This document shows, one piece after another, positions 27,628 through 36,422 of a stretch of 55,579 nucleotides of DNA; positions within the stretch are counted from its first letter, which is position 1, and the number at the start of each line of letters is the position of its first letter. The DNA comes from Candidatus Binatia bacterium. Its GTDB lineage: Bacteria > Desulfobacterota > Binatia > Bin18. The notes under the pieces were generated by a model. The model was given only the letters and a program-made list of their open reading frames with translations. It searched no databases and was not told the DNA's origin. The DNA is taken from NCBI GenBank assembly GCA_022826945.1, contig JAJDTY010000072.1, positions 1 to 55,579 of the forward strand, given 5' to 3'. Position numbers and translations under genes: made by a program.

Positions 27628-27858
27628 AAATGTCCCGCATAACCTTAACCTCCTGGGGTCTGCCCGGATAGGTCCAGTCCACGAGTTGCTTTCAGATAAT
27701 CGTGGGGGGGGCAGCCCGGTGTGACGGTCCTTTTTGTTTCCCGTTCGATGGGGGCGAGCCGCCGAGTGTCTGAAGAGACCAGCGGCATAAGTATTGTCAT
27801 TCTCGCCTTCGTTATTACCTACGGAGGCAGGAATCCAGCCGCCTGATGCGCGGCATCC

Positions 27859-27925
27859 TGTTGTCCGGGCAGTCCTGTTTACCACCCATCCGCCACTAGA
27901 AGAGTGTATCGCGCGGCTGTAGGCA
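27859..27925 (+). pseudogene. duplicated remnant of the htpX 3' end
   Basis: About 67 bases resemble htpX 27236-27318. The frame reads [15 protein letters not shown] then stop, against '[18 protein letters not shown]' in htpX, with a 9-base deletion relative to the intact gene. It is on the same strand as htpX and too short to be functional; it marks an old duplication or recombination. Confidence 0.75.
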
Positions 27926-27945
27926 GTAGTCAAATAGGCCGCAGC

Positions 27946-27990
27946 CACCGTCCGACCGGACGGCTTTGGCCGGTCAGACGGACCTCTTTT
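27946..27990 (+). terminator. hairpin with T-rich tail after the htpX scar
   Basis: Twelve-base arms (CCGTCCGACCGG / CCGGTCAGACGG) match in 11 positions around a ten-base loop, followed by ACCTCTTTTTC. It may be the terminator that travelled with the duplicated htpX end. Confidence 0.6.
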
Positions 27991-28221
27991 TCATTCGCGC
28001 TTCATGTCCTCAGCTTCCACTTACCCAAGTATGATTTCGTCGACCAAGCGACGCCGAGTTCCTGGCGTTCCAGAGTTACCAGGAGCGAAGACGAGTTAGA
28101 CTCCCGTCGCGGCCCCCAGGCAACACCACGACCTATCGAACCAATTGCAGAGATACGAAGAACGTTGAGATAGCAGTGGCCGTGACTACATCTTCCTTCT
28201 CCAGGTCTAGGAGGAGAGATA

Positions 28222-28291
28222 GGTACTGTCCTAATTTGAGGTTTTTCCCCCAACAGAAACAGTAGCTTACAGTTCAAAATAAGACAGTACC
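28222..28291 (-). mobile_element. 70-bp MITE, copy 1, in the 3' end of the kinase gene
   Basis: A 70-base element with 18-base imperfect terminal inverted repeats (GGTACTGTCCTAATTTGA at one end, a two-mismatch version at the other). It is flanked by perfect 8-bp direct repeats GAGAGATA (28214-28221 and 28292-28299), the signature of transposition. A second copy of the same length lies at 49674-49743 in the opposite orientation. It encodes no transposase, so it must be moved in trans. Confidence 0.9.
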
Positions 28292-31197
28292 GAGAGATAC
28301 CGCCGGATTACCCCTTTCCTGCTATCGATATAGGTTCCACAAATATCCTTCCAATCATCGGGCGATATCTCTCCGAAATTTTTCACCTTGACACCTCGGC
28401 GCGAAGCAGAGCTCGGCGTATTTCTGATCAGGTCCCAGTTATCAATCTTACCACCCTGGAGTGCATGCTTATTCAGTGTTTCATACCAGTTCCGAACCTC
28501 TTCATGAACCGATGTCCACCTTTTGTTCTCTTCCTTGATAGGCTCGCCCTCATTATCAAACGCGAAGCCCCCAAGCGAAAGCCACGTTATAAGTCTCAGC
28601 GTTTGACCTTTTAGTTGTTCCCACGGAGGTCCTTTTTTCGTTCCGTCAGAGGGTATTTTTTTGAATCGAAGCGGGAATTTGCGGATGCAATCGTAAACCT
28701 TAGAAGGAAAATCAGTGATCCCCGCATTCTGTCCAACACCGTCAGAAATCAGAAAGTGATAAAGATAAATAGCGAGCATTCCAGCGTAATAGTCGACAGC
28801 ATTCGGGTTTTTAATAAGATATGCGTTCTCCACGAGTCTTGCCGATTCAAGCTGTTCCTTGCGTCGGTTCTCATCTTCCAGGTCATCAATAAAAATGTGT
28901 AGCTCCAGGCTGTTGTTATCCTTTCCAACTTTCTTCACGCGGAACACCGTCGGGACAGGACCGTCTGTCGGCAGGATAAAATCACCAGGCTCGACGGAAT
29001 TAGCCGCAAAAGAGAAATCAAAAAAGTCAAATTTCGCTTCCACCATTGAATCTTGACCATTTGTGGCTGATTCAGCAGGTGGAGAATCAGAAGCTATGCT
29101 GAGTCGTACGCGACGCGTTCCGTAACGCCACCAGATCGGCTCGAAACGGCTCGAGAAGGGTCGAATACGTGTGAGCAGCGGATCACGCGCTCGCAAACTG
29201 CTAATAATTTGACGTTCCTCGGTGGTAACAACTGGCACCCTAGCTGCAATACCGTGGCTCTTTACTGAAACATGTTCCGGCGACAGCGACCTCATGGAAC
29301 CAGGGGGAGATTCTAGAGCGGTCTCAATAGTGTCGGCCATCTTCATAATCAGGAGGCCGCTCATTAGCCACCGAAATGCCCGCTTATCCTCCTCATCCGT
29401 AGAACCATTAAGGGAATGATGATTTGGGGTGCCCGGAGTATGCCCCTCGGTCTCTGGATTGGGGGGTTCGCCCTTCAAATAGGCTGACAGTACTGTCGAC
29501 AGGCCAACCTGTAGATTTTCTCCCATCTCGGGAGGTGGAATGCTATCAGCGTGCTCAGGCACTTTATTCGGTTCATCGGTGATCGATCTTGTCAACACAT
29601 TTGTGTCATGACGAATATAATCCTTCGCTCCAATAGCCTTTTTTATGTTATCGAGTTTTTGAATGACTTTCGCCCAAGCACCGACCGCTTTGAGACGAGC
29701 GTCAATGTCGTCCGGATTGTCACTATCAAGCTCAGCTTCCTCGAAGCCGAACCTTTTATAAAACGAACCAGATGCATCCGACATCATGCATTTTAGTAGG
29801 AAGGCCAAAACTTCCTTGCGTACCGTCTGGCCCCGATCGATCCCTCGATTTACTCTGCTGAAGATTGCGCCAATACCAGCGTCTTCAAGAGTTCCCGCCT
29901 CCCACGTCGCGTAGCGGTTGAGGATATGGTCTTCGATATTAACGTCCTCTACATCATATCTTCTGAGCAATTCGTAAAATCGTTCCGGTGATTCACCAAC
30001 AGTCAGAATGTCGAAGAGAATGCCAGCTATCCCAAACAGGTCGGTCTTGGCGCTAGGATTCTTAAAAAATGACACCTGCGTTTTGGTGTCGTCGACAAGC
30101 GGGTCATTCTCTGAGTTTCCATCTTTTTTGTTTCCACTCGGTGGAACTTGATGCAAGACTTTAATCTCGACCCGACCTTTGTCGGGGTATTTGCAGATCT
30201 CATCAATTCGCATTAGTCTGCGAGAATTGGATTTGGTGAAGTATGCCAGATCGCCTTTTCGCATGACTGTTGCAAGAAATTTAGGATCTCTCGTGACAAG
30301 TGTGGCACTTTTTTTGTCAGATTTAACCTTAACGTCGCACTCGGCAACATCTTTGAAATCGATTTGCTCGATCGAACGATAGTGTTTTGTGCCAATGGTA
30401 TCATCGATGGATGCGGCGACAGTACCAGCAAGGGCTGGGTCATGTGGCTTGAGAAAGCCGAGATCTCCCAATCGGAAGACGATATCGGTGCCCTCCGTTT
30501 TGAAATAGATATTTCCTGGTTTGATATCCTGGTGGCGCAGAGCCGCTGCATGCAATATCTGTAGCCCGCGGGATATCTGGTCCAGAATCGGAATCGCGGA
30601 ACGTTCACGCTCTTCAAGGGTGGAACGCTTCAGCCGACCGTACCCGCCCTCCTCGTTATCGATCGGTTCTTCAACCAAATCTTTCAAGGACTTGTCAAAC
30701 TTCTCCATGATATATGCAAATTCCGAGAACTTGACATCCTGTTTCTCAAGCTCCTCGCGACCGACCAAATCATTGAAATTCGTACTATATGCCTTCGGCA
30801 GCGCTAACCATCGACTTTGTCGATCCCCTTCCTTCGGAAAATTTTTATCGTGCTCCTCTAGTTTCTCATGGTTCACGACCTCAGCAAGACGTTTAGGTAG
30901 TTCAAGCCCAATTTGGAGTTCTTCGAGGATACGTTCCTTTTCCTCGCCTCTTGCGATTCCTTGATGTTCATAGAGGACCTTCAACGCATAGGTGCCGACA
31001 CCTAGGGTAGTTGAAGGGGCCTCAAAGACCATGCCGAAATTCCCGTCGCCCAGCTTCTTAGGCATTGAGACGTCCTTGCCGTTGATCTTGCGGTTATCGA
31101 TCTCAATACGGAAGGTATAGGACTGAACACCGGGCTTATCTTTATCCCCCTGATAGAAAGTTATTATCCCTGTGTTTTGCGTCTCTGTATTTGGCAT
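28267..31197 (-). CDS. large Ser/Thr protein kinase-like protein with split kinase domain
   Basis: About 976 residues (a GTG one codon earlier at 31200 is an alternative start). The N-terminal kinase domain (about 45-425) has a glycine loop 'LGDGNFGMVF', the Lys in 'YALKVLYE', a catalytic loop 'RHQDIKPGNIYF' (HQD for HRD), 'LGDLGFL' (DLG for DFG), and 'GTKHYRSIEQ' in the activation segment. An insertion of about 110 residues separates that segment from the helix-F motif 'KTDLFGIAGILFDILT'. The remaining 550 residues match no family I know. It overlaps the partner gene's stop (TGATG). The gene is visibly more AT-rich than its neighbours, and its last codons come from the MITE. Confidence 0.85.
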   Translation of the reverse strand: MPNTETQNTGIITFYQGDKDKPGVQSYTFRIEIDNRKINGKDVSMPKKLGDGNFGMVFEAPSTTLGVGTYALKVLYEHQGIARGEEKERILEELQIGLELPKRLAEVVNHEKLEEHDKNFPKEGDRQSRWLALPKAYSTNFNDLVGREELEKQDVKFSEFAYIMEKFDKSLKDLVEEPIDNEEGGYGRLKRSTLEERERSAIPILDQISRGLQILHAAALRHQDIKPGNIYFKTEGTDIVFRLGDLGFLKPHDPALAGTVAASIDDTIGTKHYRSIEQIDFKDVAECDVKVKSDKKSATLVTRDPKFLATVMRKGDLAYFTKSNSRRLMRIDEICKYPDKGRVEIKVLHQVPPSGNKKDGNSENDPLVDDTKTQVSFFKNPSAKTDLFGIAGILFDILTVGESPERFYELLRRYDVEDVNIEDHILNRYATWEAGTLEDAGIGAIFSRVNRGIDRGQTVRKEVLAFLLKCMMSDASGSFYKRFGFEEAELDSDNPDDIDARLKAVGAWAKVIQKLDNIKKAIGAKDYIRHDTNVLTRSITDEPNKVPEHADSIPPPEMGENLQVGLSTVLSAYLKGEPPNPETEGHTPGTPNHHSLNGSTDEEDKRAFRWLMSGLLIMKMADTIETALESPPGSMRSLSPEHVSVKSHGIAARVPVVTTEERQIISSLRARDPLLTRIRPFSSRFEPIWWRYGTRRVRLSIASDSPPAESATNGQDSMVEAKFDFFDFSFAANSVEPGDFILPTDGPVPTVFRVKKVGKDNNSLELHIFIDDLEDENRRKEQLESARLVENAYLIKNPNAVDYYAGMLAIYLYHFLISDGVGQNAGITDFPSKVYDCIRKFPLRFKKIPSDGTKKGPPWEQLKGQTLRLITWLSLGGFAFDNEGEPIKEENKRWTSVHEEVRNWYETLNKHALQGGKIDNWDLIRNTPSSASRRGVKVKNFGEISPDDWKDICGTYIDSRKGVIRRYLSVLSYFEL

Positions 31198-31946
31198 CAC
31201 GCATCTCCTGTAGAATCTTTTGGCATCGCGACCATTGCGATTTCGCGTACATAGACCGGGTTTCTGTCACGGTGGCTCCGAATCACGACAAGAAATAAAC
31301 CATCGAAAATACTGCGTGAGAACAAGCAATTCTGACCAGCGATTATCATTTCTTTACCGACCGTCGCACGGTACAGCGTCGCTGAATGAGACCCGTCATA
31401 GTCACACACTTGTGAAATTGCCCTAAGTGAAGGGATTTGAATCGGTTGGTCAGAAAATTCGGTGACGCGCTTATAGCGACGCCGTTTTGTCAGGACCTTC
31501 CACCTACCCTTCGAAATGAACTCGGCGGTCTTCTCATTGCGCCGAACAGCGAGAGAGTATTTTGCCAGTTTGATATCTATTGAGTCGTCACTAAGCACGA
31601 AAAGCGGTACTGCTCCGAGATTCAGAACTCGAAAATCTCTAATACGGGCATCGTTGAACACCATTGTGGTACGGACAACACAAGGAGCGGGGATTGATGA
31701 GTCAGTTGGCGCTTGGGGAACCGGATCATAGTTTTCGGCAGGGATGTCCTTGAATTTTTTCCGATTAGTTCCGATTGCGCCTTCCTTCATTGAGGCCGTC
31801 GCGCCGATTTGGACGACAATATTGATGTTGTTTTCGGTTTTGTAAATATTTTCGGTTTTGCAAAGAGCGAGGTGGGAAAAGTCGGCATTGAATAAGTTGC
31901 CAAGCACAGGAAAGCTCAGGAGGCCAAACGAAATTGGTGTTTCCAC
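31197..31946 (-). CDS. unknown partner protein of the kinase module
   Basis: A 249-residue protein starting with GTG behind a strong AAAGGAG at 31953-31959, and overlapping the kinase start so that the two are translationally coupled. No membrane helix or signal peptide. Segments such as 'NINIVVQIGATASMKEGAIG' and a C-terminal 'SIFDGLFLVVIRSHRDRNPV' suggest a mixed alpha/beta fold, with a basic stretch 'RWKVLTKRRRYKRV' in the middle. No family recognised. The pair may form a sensor/effector unit, possibly defence-related; this is inference from gene pairing and base composition. Confidence 0.7.
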   Translation of the reverse strand: METPISFGLLSFPVLGNLFNADFSHLALCKTENIYKTENNINIVVQIGATASMKEGAIGTNRKKFKDIPAENYDPVPQAPTDSSIPAPCVVRTTMVFNDARIRDFRVLNLGAVPLFVLSDDSIDIKLAKYSLAVRRNEKTAEFISKGRWKVLTKRRRYKRVTEFSDQPIQIPSLRAISQVCDYDGSHSATLYRATVGKEMIIAGQNCLFSRSIFDGLFLVVIRSHRDRNPVYVREIAMVAMPKDSTGDA

Positions 31947-31966
31947 TTTAGCTCCTTTTCTATTTG

Positions 31967-32905
31967 TTACTTCACCGCCAAGGGGTTCAGCGGGCTGCCG
32001 ACCGCGTTAGGGATGTTGAGCGGCGGGGCGACCCACAGGAATTCATACACGCCGTCATCGGCGCAGTCTTTTGCCAGGGTTTCGAACGTAAAAATCTCAC
32101 CCAGCGAGAGACCGATGTCACGGATGGCGACCTGATGAAAAGGGATGAATTCGTCATCCACTTCGGACGGCAGCCGCTCGACAGCGATATTATCCACGGC
32201 AATACAGGCAATTTCCTTCTGGTGGATCCATGCTGCGGTTGAGACCGAGACGCCGGGCTGGGCGTGGAAGTATGCTTCCCTCTGTTCCGGTGTTTCGAGC
32301 GTATACCAATACGGCACCCAACCGGTGCGGATACACAGCGCGTCGCCGCTTTTGACCTCGACGTTCTGCGCCTGACAGCAGCCGTCCAGGTCTTCGACCG
32401 TAATCGGATAGTCGGCCGGGAGATGCCCGTCGGCTTCGCAGCCTTTGTAGCGAACCATGTCGAGCAACACGCCTCGGGTGACGAACGACTGGTAGAGCTT
32501 GCCGATGTCGTTCCTGGACGCCCCGCCGTGGGCGGTGATGGCGCTGGCCGGCACATCGTTGTAGTACTTACCGTCGTAGCCCACATGGGCCAGACTGTCC
32601 CATTGGGTCGAGCCTTGCAGATACATGGTAATATAGTCGTCGTTGGCAATGGCTGAGCCCGCCAAGCCGACTTCCTTGACCGGGACGTTGAGGATCGACA
32701 TAAACCGCTGGGGCGGGGTGCGGGTAGGAAAGACCGGCCCGTTCTGGTCAATCGGAATACAGCAGCAGAAGACCTGCCCTTTGCGGACCAGTCTGGCCGC
32801 GGCGACAATCACCTCCGGCGTAATGAAATTGGCCGTCCCCTTTTCATCATCCGTTCCCCACCGGCCCCAATTTGAAACTTTTGGTATGGCTTCGCGTCCA
32901 GGCAT
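31967..32905 (-). CDS. cyclase-family (kynurenine formamidase-like) hydrolase, Gln variant
   Basis: A 312-residue member of the cyclase family, metal-dependent amidohydrolases acting on ring or amide compounds. The usual HxGTHxDxxxH appears here as QGSTQWDSLAH: both early His ligands are Gln, while Asp and the last His remain. Other marks are 'LCIRTGWVPYW' and 'IACIAVDNIAVERLP'. The substrate is unknown. It begins a minus-strand run leading into the kinase module but has the GC content of the surrounding genes, so it is probably not part of that module. Confidence 0.85.
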   Translation of the reverse strand: MPGREAIPKVSNWGRWGTDDEKGTANFITPEVIVAAARLVRKGQVFCCCIPIDQNGPVFPTRTPPQRFMSILNVPVKEVGLAGSAIANDDYITMYLQGSTQWDSLAHVGYDGKYYNDVPASAITAHGGASRNDIGKLYQSFVTRGVLLDMVRYKGCEADGHLPADYPITVEDLDGCCQAQNVEVKSGDALCIRTGWVPYWYTLETPEQREAYFHAQPGVSVSTAAWIHQKEIACIAVDNIAVERLPSEVDDEFIPFHQVAIRDIGLSLGEIFTFETLAKDCADDGVYEFLWVAPPLNIPNAVGSPLNPLAVK

Positions 32906-32994
32906 ACTCGCCCTCCTTTTTGGGAATATGCGGTTGTTATAGCGGAGCCGGGGCCGGGCTTGTAGTAGACGCTTCCGCTCAGGAGCGGGCGCCC

Positions 32995-33702
32995 CTAGAG
33001 GGACTCAAGCACCGTCGGCAGCTCGTCCAAACGGCGGACGACGCGGTAGTCGTCGGTGCTCTGCTGGCGACCGGAGCGCTCGACCAGGACCGGGGTGAGT
33101 CCGGCCTGCCGCGCCCCGACAATATCCAGCTCATAGCTGTCACCGATATGCAGGGCTTCTTGCGGCTGGAGATCACACTCCGCGAGTGCTTTCTGAAAGA
33201 TGGCGGGCTCGGGCTTGGCCGCCCCGGCGCGCGTCGAGGCAACAATAGGGTCGAAGAAGTGGCCGATATCCAAACCGTCAAGCACACCAAACAGGCGCGC
33301 GTCGAAATTTGAAATCACCCCGAGACGATACCCGCGCGAGTGCAGGTTCGCCAGCGTCCGTCGGGCTTCCGGATAGAGTTGCCACGCCTGCGGTGCGGCA
33401 AAGAAATCGTACAGAGCGTTAAAGTAGGCTTCAAAACCGGGGAACGAACCGAGCGGGGCAAAGACCTGCTGGACCACGTCGTGCCACCAGGCTTTCTCCA
33501 GCCGCGGAATCTGGTCCGCCCCCGCACCGGGAAAGGCCATGGGCGGCGCGGTGGCAAAGCAGCGCCGAAAGCCGGCTTCCAGGTCCTGGACGCTCACAAT
33601 CTTGCCATGCTCACGGGCCAGCCGGGCATAGGTCTCTCCGACCGAGCCGTTGACGCGGAGCAGCGTGCCCGCGGCATCGAAGAATATGACGCGAATATCC
33701 AT
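32995..33702 (-). CDS. HAD-IA family hydrolase (DREG-2-like)
   Basis: A 235-residue haloacid-dehalogenase-like protein. Motif I reads 'FFDAAGTLL', so the second Asp of DxDxT is Ala, as in REG-2/HDHD3-like members. Motif II 'VISNFDARL', the motif III Lys in 'AGAAKPEPAIF', and motif IV 'HIGDSYELDI' are intact. It probably acts as a phosphatase on an unknown small molecule, though the missing acid/base Asp may reduce turnover. Five bases separate it from the aminotransferase gene upstream. Confidence 0.85.
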   Translation of the reverse strand: MDIRVIFFDAAGTLLRVNGSVGETYARLAREHGKIVSVQDLEAGFRRCFATAPPMAFPGAGADQIPRLEKAWWHDVVQQVFAPLGSFPGFEAYFNALYDFFAAPQAWQLYPEARRTLANLHSRGYRLGVISNFDARLFGVLDGLDIGHFFDPIVASTRAGAAKPEPAIFQKALAECDLQPQEALHIGDSYELDIVGARQAGLTPVLVERSGRQQSTDDYRVVRRLDELPTVLESL

Positions 33703-33706
33703 CCGG

Positions 33707-34933
33707 TCAGGCCACGTCGTCCGTCTTCAGTATCTCGTCCAGCGCGGCCAGCAAGGCGTCAATGTCGTCCCGGCTGGTATAGTAATGAATCGAGACCCGC
33801 AGCCCACCGACCCCGGAGCAGTAGCGCACGGTCGGATAAATATGCCGGGCTTCCAGCGCCTGATTGAGTTGATGGACCCGGTCCGCGTCCGCAAACGGCT
33901 CGCAGGTGACAATGCCCGACCGCAGCGCGTGCACCTCTTGGGTCCAGACCTTGATGTCGCGGCGTCTCAGCTCCTCTATCAGAAAGTCGCCCAACGACAG
34001 AATATGCTCGGTGACGGCGGCCGAGTCGAGTTGATTGACATAGGCCAACGACTCGGCCAGGCCCGCGGTCCCGAGATTTTTGGGCATGCCGTGGACCTCG
34101 AACCGGCGGGCGTCCGAGGCCAGGGGCAGGGACATAAAGGGCGTCAGCCCTGGGTCGCCAAGATAGCGAAGCCACCCTTCCGGCGGCTCGGCCAGCGCAA
34201 ACAGGCCGTGCGCCAAGCCGGGTTCGACCTGCTCCTGGACTCCTGAACGAATGTATAAAAGCCCGATATTAAACGGCGCGTTCAGCCATTTCTGGGCACC
34301 CGCGGCCAGGAAATCGACGCGCAGCTTTGAAACATCGAGCGGCAGGGCGCCCAACTGCTGAATGGCGTCCACCACCAGAAAACATCCCCGCTCTTCGACC
34401 AGGTGTGAAAACGCGGCCAGGTCCATACGCAGGCCGTTGATCCATTGTACCGAACTCACCACGATTGCGCGGGTGCGTTGGTCTATCAAGCGGGCATAGT
34501 CATCCACACCAATCAGGCCGTCCCGATGACGCGCAACCCGGACCTCAACCGCCTGGTGCTTCTGGGAGTGGGCGGCACTGATGGCAACCTGCGGATATTC
34601 CAGGTCGCACAGCACAATATTGTCACCGGGGGCAAAAGGAATGGCGGCCAGGGCGGTATTCAGCCCCATGGTGGTATCGTCGGTAAAGGCGATTTCCGTG
34701 GGCTGAGCCCCAAGCAGCCGAGCGGCTTCCTGTCTGGCCTGAACGCTCGGTTTGCCGAGCGCCTGATAATAGGCCGGATAGCCCATCTCAGCCGGCCCCT
34801 GAGCGAGCAGGGTCGCCGCACGTTGGACGGCCTGGGTTGCGGACTTCGGCGGCAGCCCAATCCCGGCGGCATTCAGATAGACCTGTTGTGTCGTTCCCGG
34901 AAAATCCGCGCGGACCACGTTCACGTCGAACAT
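33707..34933 (-). CDS. class V aminotransferase-fold PLP enzyme
   Basis: A 408-residue PLP enzyme related to cysteine desulfurases and isopenicillin N epimerases. 'VYLNAAGIGLPPKSA' opens the fold, 'FLVVDAIQQLGALPLD' gives the cofactor Asp and Gln, and 'FLAAGAQKWLNAPF' carries the Schiff-base Lys. There is no SGSACSS-type catalytic Cys loop, so cysteine desulfuration is unlikely. It is the first gene of a pair with the HAD hydrolase. Confidence 0.87.
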   Translation of the reverse strand: MFDVNVVRADFPGTTQQVYLNAAGIGLPPKSATQAVQRAATLLAQGPAEMGYPAYYQALGKPSVQARQEAARLLGAQPTEIAFTDDTTMGLNTALAAIPFAPGDNIVLCDLEYPQVAISAAHSQKHQAVEVRVARHRDGLIGVDDYARLIDQRTRAIVVSSVQWINGLRMDLAAFSHLVEERGCFLVVDAIQQLGALPLDVSKLRVDFLAAGAQKWLNAPFNIGLLYIRSGVQEQVEPGLAHGLFALAEPPEGWLRYLGDPGLTPFMSLPLASDARRFEVHGMPKNLGTAGLAESLAYVNQLDSAAVTEHILSLGDFLIEELRRRDIKVWTQEVHALRSGIVTCEPFADADRVHQLNQALEARHIYPTVRYCSGVGGLRVSIHYYTSRDDIDALLAALDEILKTDDVA

Positions 34934-35023
34934 ACTCCCTCCCAGAACACCGGCGCTGTCAGACCCCGCCCACCATCGGTTGGCTCGACGCGTTTGTCAA
35001 CACAGACCGTACGCTGCGTGACC

Positions 35024-35578
35024 TTAATGATACACGACGCCCTCTTCACCGGATGAGGTAATGGCACTCAGCAGGCGGTCAACGGCGATCCGAAGCTGTC
35101 GCTCATTTTCTTTGAGCCGGGGGTCGATGTCAGCTAATGGGCGGGCCTCTCCGGTCCGTTCCCGGAAGGCGTCAAGCTGGATTTCCAGGCGCTCGGCCAG
35201 TAAACGATCCGTATCCGCCAAGGCGGGTAGGCTGAGGCGTCCGGTGTCCAGTTCATCCGCAACGGTCAGCAGACGGTTGAGTAAGCCGGTATGGTATTTG
35301 CCGACTTCGGTCAGCAGGGATGAATCTCGGCAAACAGGCGTGAAAAAAAAGGCGCCCCCAAACGCCTGAGCCGCCCCGGTCAGGTCGCCTCGTTCAAGGA
35401 GTTCATCGCCGCGCTGACAGCGCAGACTCTGACGACGAAAGGCCGCCCGTTCAAACAGGCCGCCAAAGGAAGCCCGGAATCCCCCGAGAAAAACCTTGCC
35501 CACAAGATAAATGAGGCCAATACTGACGGCCAGAAAGCACAGGCTCAGGAGCAGCGTGAGAGCAGACACATCCGGCAT
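35024..35578 (-). CDS. uncharacterized protein with N-terminal membrane helix
   Basis: A 184-residue protein: one membrane helix at about 6-28 ('LTLLLSLCFLAVSIGLIYLV') followed by a helical cytosolic region with 'GDELLERGDLTGAAQAFGGA', which resembles a single TPR-like repeat, and a conserved-looking 'DIDPRLKENERQLRIAVDRL' near the end. No family assigned. Confidence 0.65.
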   Translation of the reverse strand: MPDVSALTLLLSLCFLAVSIGLIYLVGKVFLGGFRASFGGLFERAAFRRQSLRCQRGDELLERGDLTGAAQAFGGAFFFTPVCRDSSLLTEVGKYHTGLLNRLLTVADELDTGRLSLPALADTDRLLAERLEIQLDAFRERTGEARPLADIDPRLKENERQLRIAVDRLLSAITSSGEEGVVYH

Positions 35579-35702
35579 GCCGTTACCTTACCACCTCTCA
35601 CGCAGGAGAGCAGTGGGGAGTGACACAGGAGCATCATTGCCCGCCGGGAGAGGCTTTCCTTTCCGTTCGTTCTCACGCACGGTAGACTGAAATGATAGTG
35701 TT

Positions 35703-36377
35703 ATGATTCCGCTCCGCGACACGATCCCGGCCCAATCGTTTCCCTTGGTGACCCTCACCTGTATCGGTCTGAACGTTCTCGTCTTTGTCTATGAGCTTGG
35801 GCTGGGGACAAGGCTGGGACAATTTATCGCCGTGTACGGTTTTGTGCCCGCCCGCTACTTCTCTCTCTCCGAAACCGAACCGTGGAGTCTCCTGGCACGC
35901 TTTGGCCCACTGTTCAGCGCCATGTTTGTTCACGGCGGCTGGTTGCACCTGCTCGGCAATATGTGGATGCTGTGGATTTTTGGCGACAATGTTGAAGATC
36001 GCCTGGGGAAAGGACGTTATCTGGCCTACTATCTCGGCTGTGGCGTGGCTGCGACGTATTTACACGCGCTGACGGCACCGGACTCCCCCCTGCCTGTTGT
36101 GGGTGCGAGCGGGGCGATTGCCGGTGTCATGGGTGGCTATTTTGTACTTTTTCCCCGTGCCCGCGTCGTGACCCTCATTCCCATTTTTTTCTTCTTCCGG
36201 ATCATCTCGGTCCCGGCCGTCATTTTTCTCGCGCTGTGGTTGCTGGTGCAGCTCGTGCAGGGTCTGACCACTATGAGCGTCAACCTCGGCGGCGGGGTGG
36301 CATGGTGGGCGCACATCGGCGGCTTTGTTGTCGGGGCCTTCCTACTTTTACCGATTCGGCGTTCTCGCCGCCGTTGA
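35703..36377 (+). CDS. rhomboid family intramembrane serine protease
   Basis: A 224-residue six-helix membrane protease. The catalytic Ser is in 'VVGASGAIAGVMGGYF' and the His in 'AWWAHIGGFVVGAF'; 'HGGWLHLLGNMWMLWIFGD' is the conserved helix-2 region. ATG at 35703 gives 'MIPLRDTIP', the common family start. Substrates unknown. Confidence 0.95.
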   Translation: MIPLRDTIPAQSFPLVTLTCIGLNVLVFVYELGLGTRLGQFIAVYGFVPARYFSLSETEPWSLLARFGPLFSAMFVHGGWLHLLGNMWMLWIFGDNVEDRLGKGRYLAYYLGCGVAATYLHALTAPDSPLPVVGASGAIAGVMGGYFVLFPRARVVTLIPIFFFFRIISVPAVIFLALWLLVQLVQGLTTMSVNLGGGVAWWAHIGGFVVGAFLLLPIRRSRRR

Positions 36378-36422
36378 GTCGGTAATCAGGACGCGGCGCA
36401 GATGTCTTGTATGATGTGACCG

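Larger units (their letters stand above)
27628..28221. other. gene-poor gap with duplicated htpX scar
   Basis: About 590 bases without a convincing gene. It contains an htpX 3'-end remnant (27859-27925), a hairpin (27946-27990) and then about 230 bases in which I recognise nothing, up to the MITE at 28222. Open frames here lack coding character. Confidence 0.6.

Noticed and set aside
27904..28277. Small open frames between the htpX scar and the kinase gene
   Set aside because: They cross the MITE or the hairpin, overlap one another on both strands and show no protein-like pattern.
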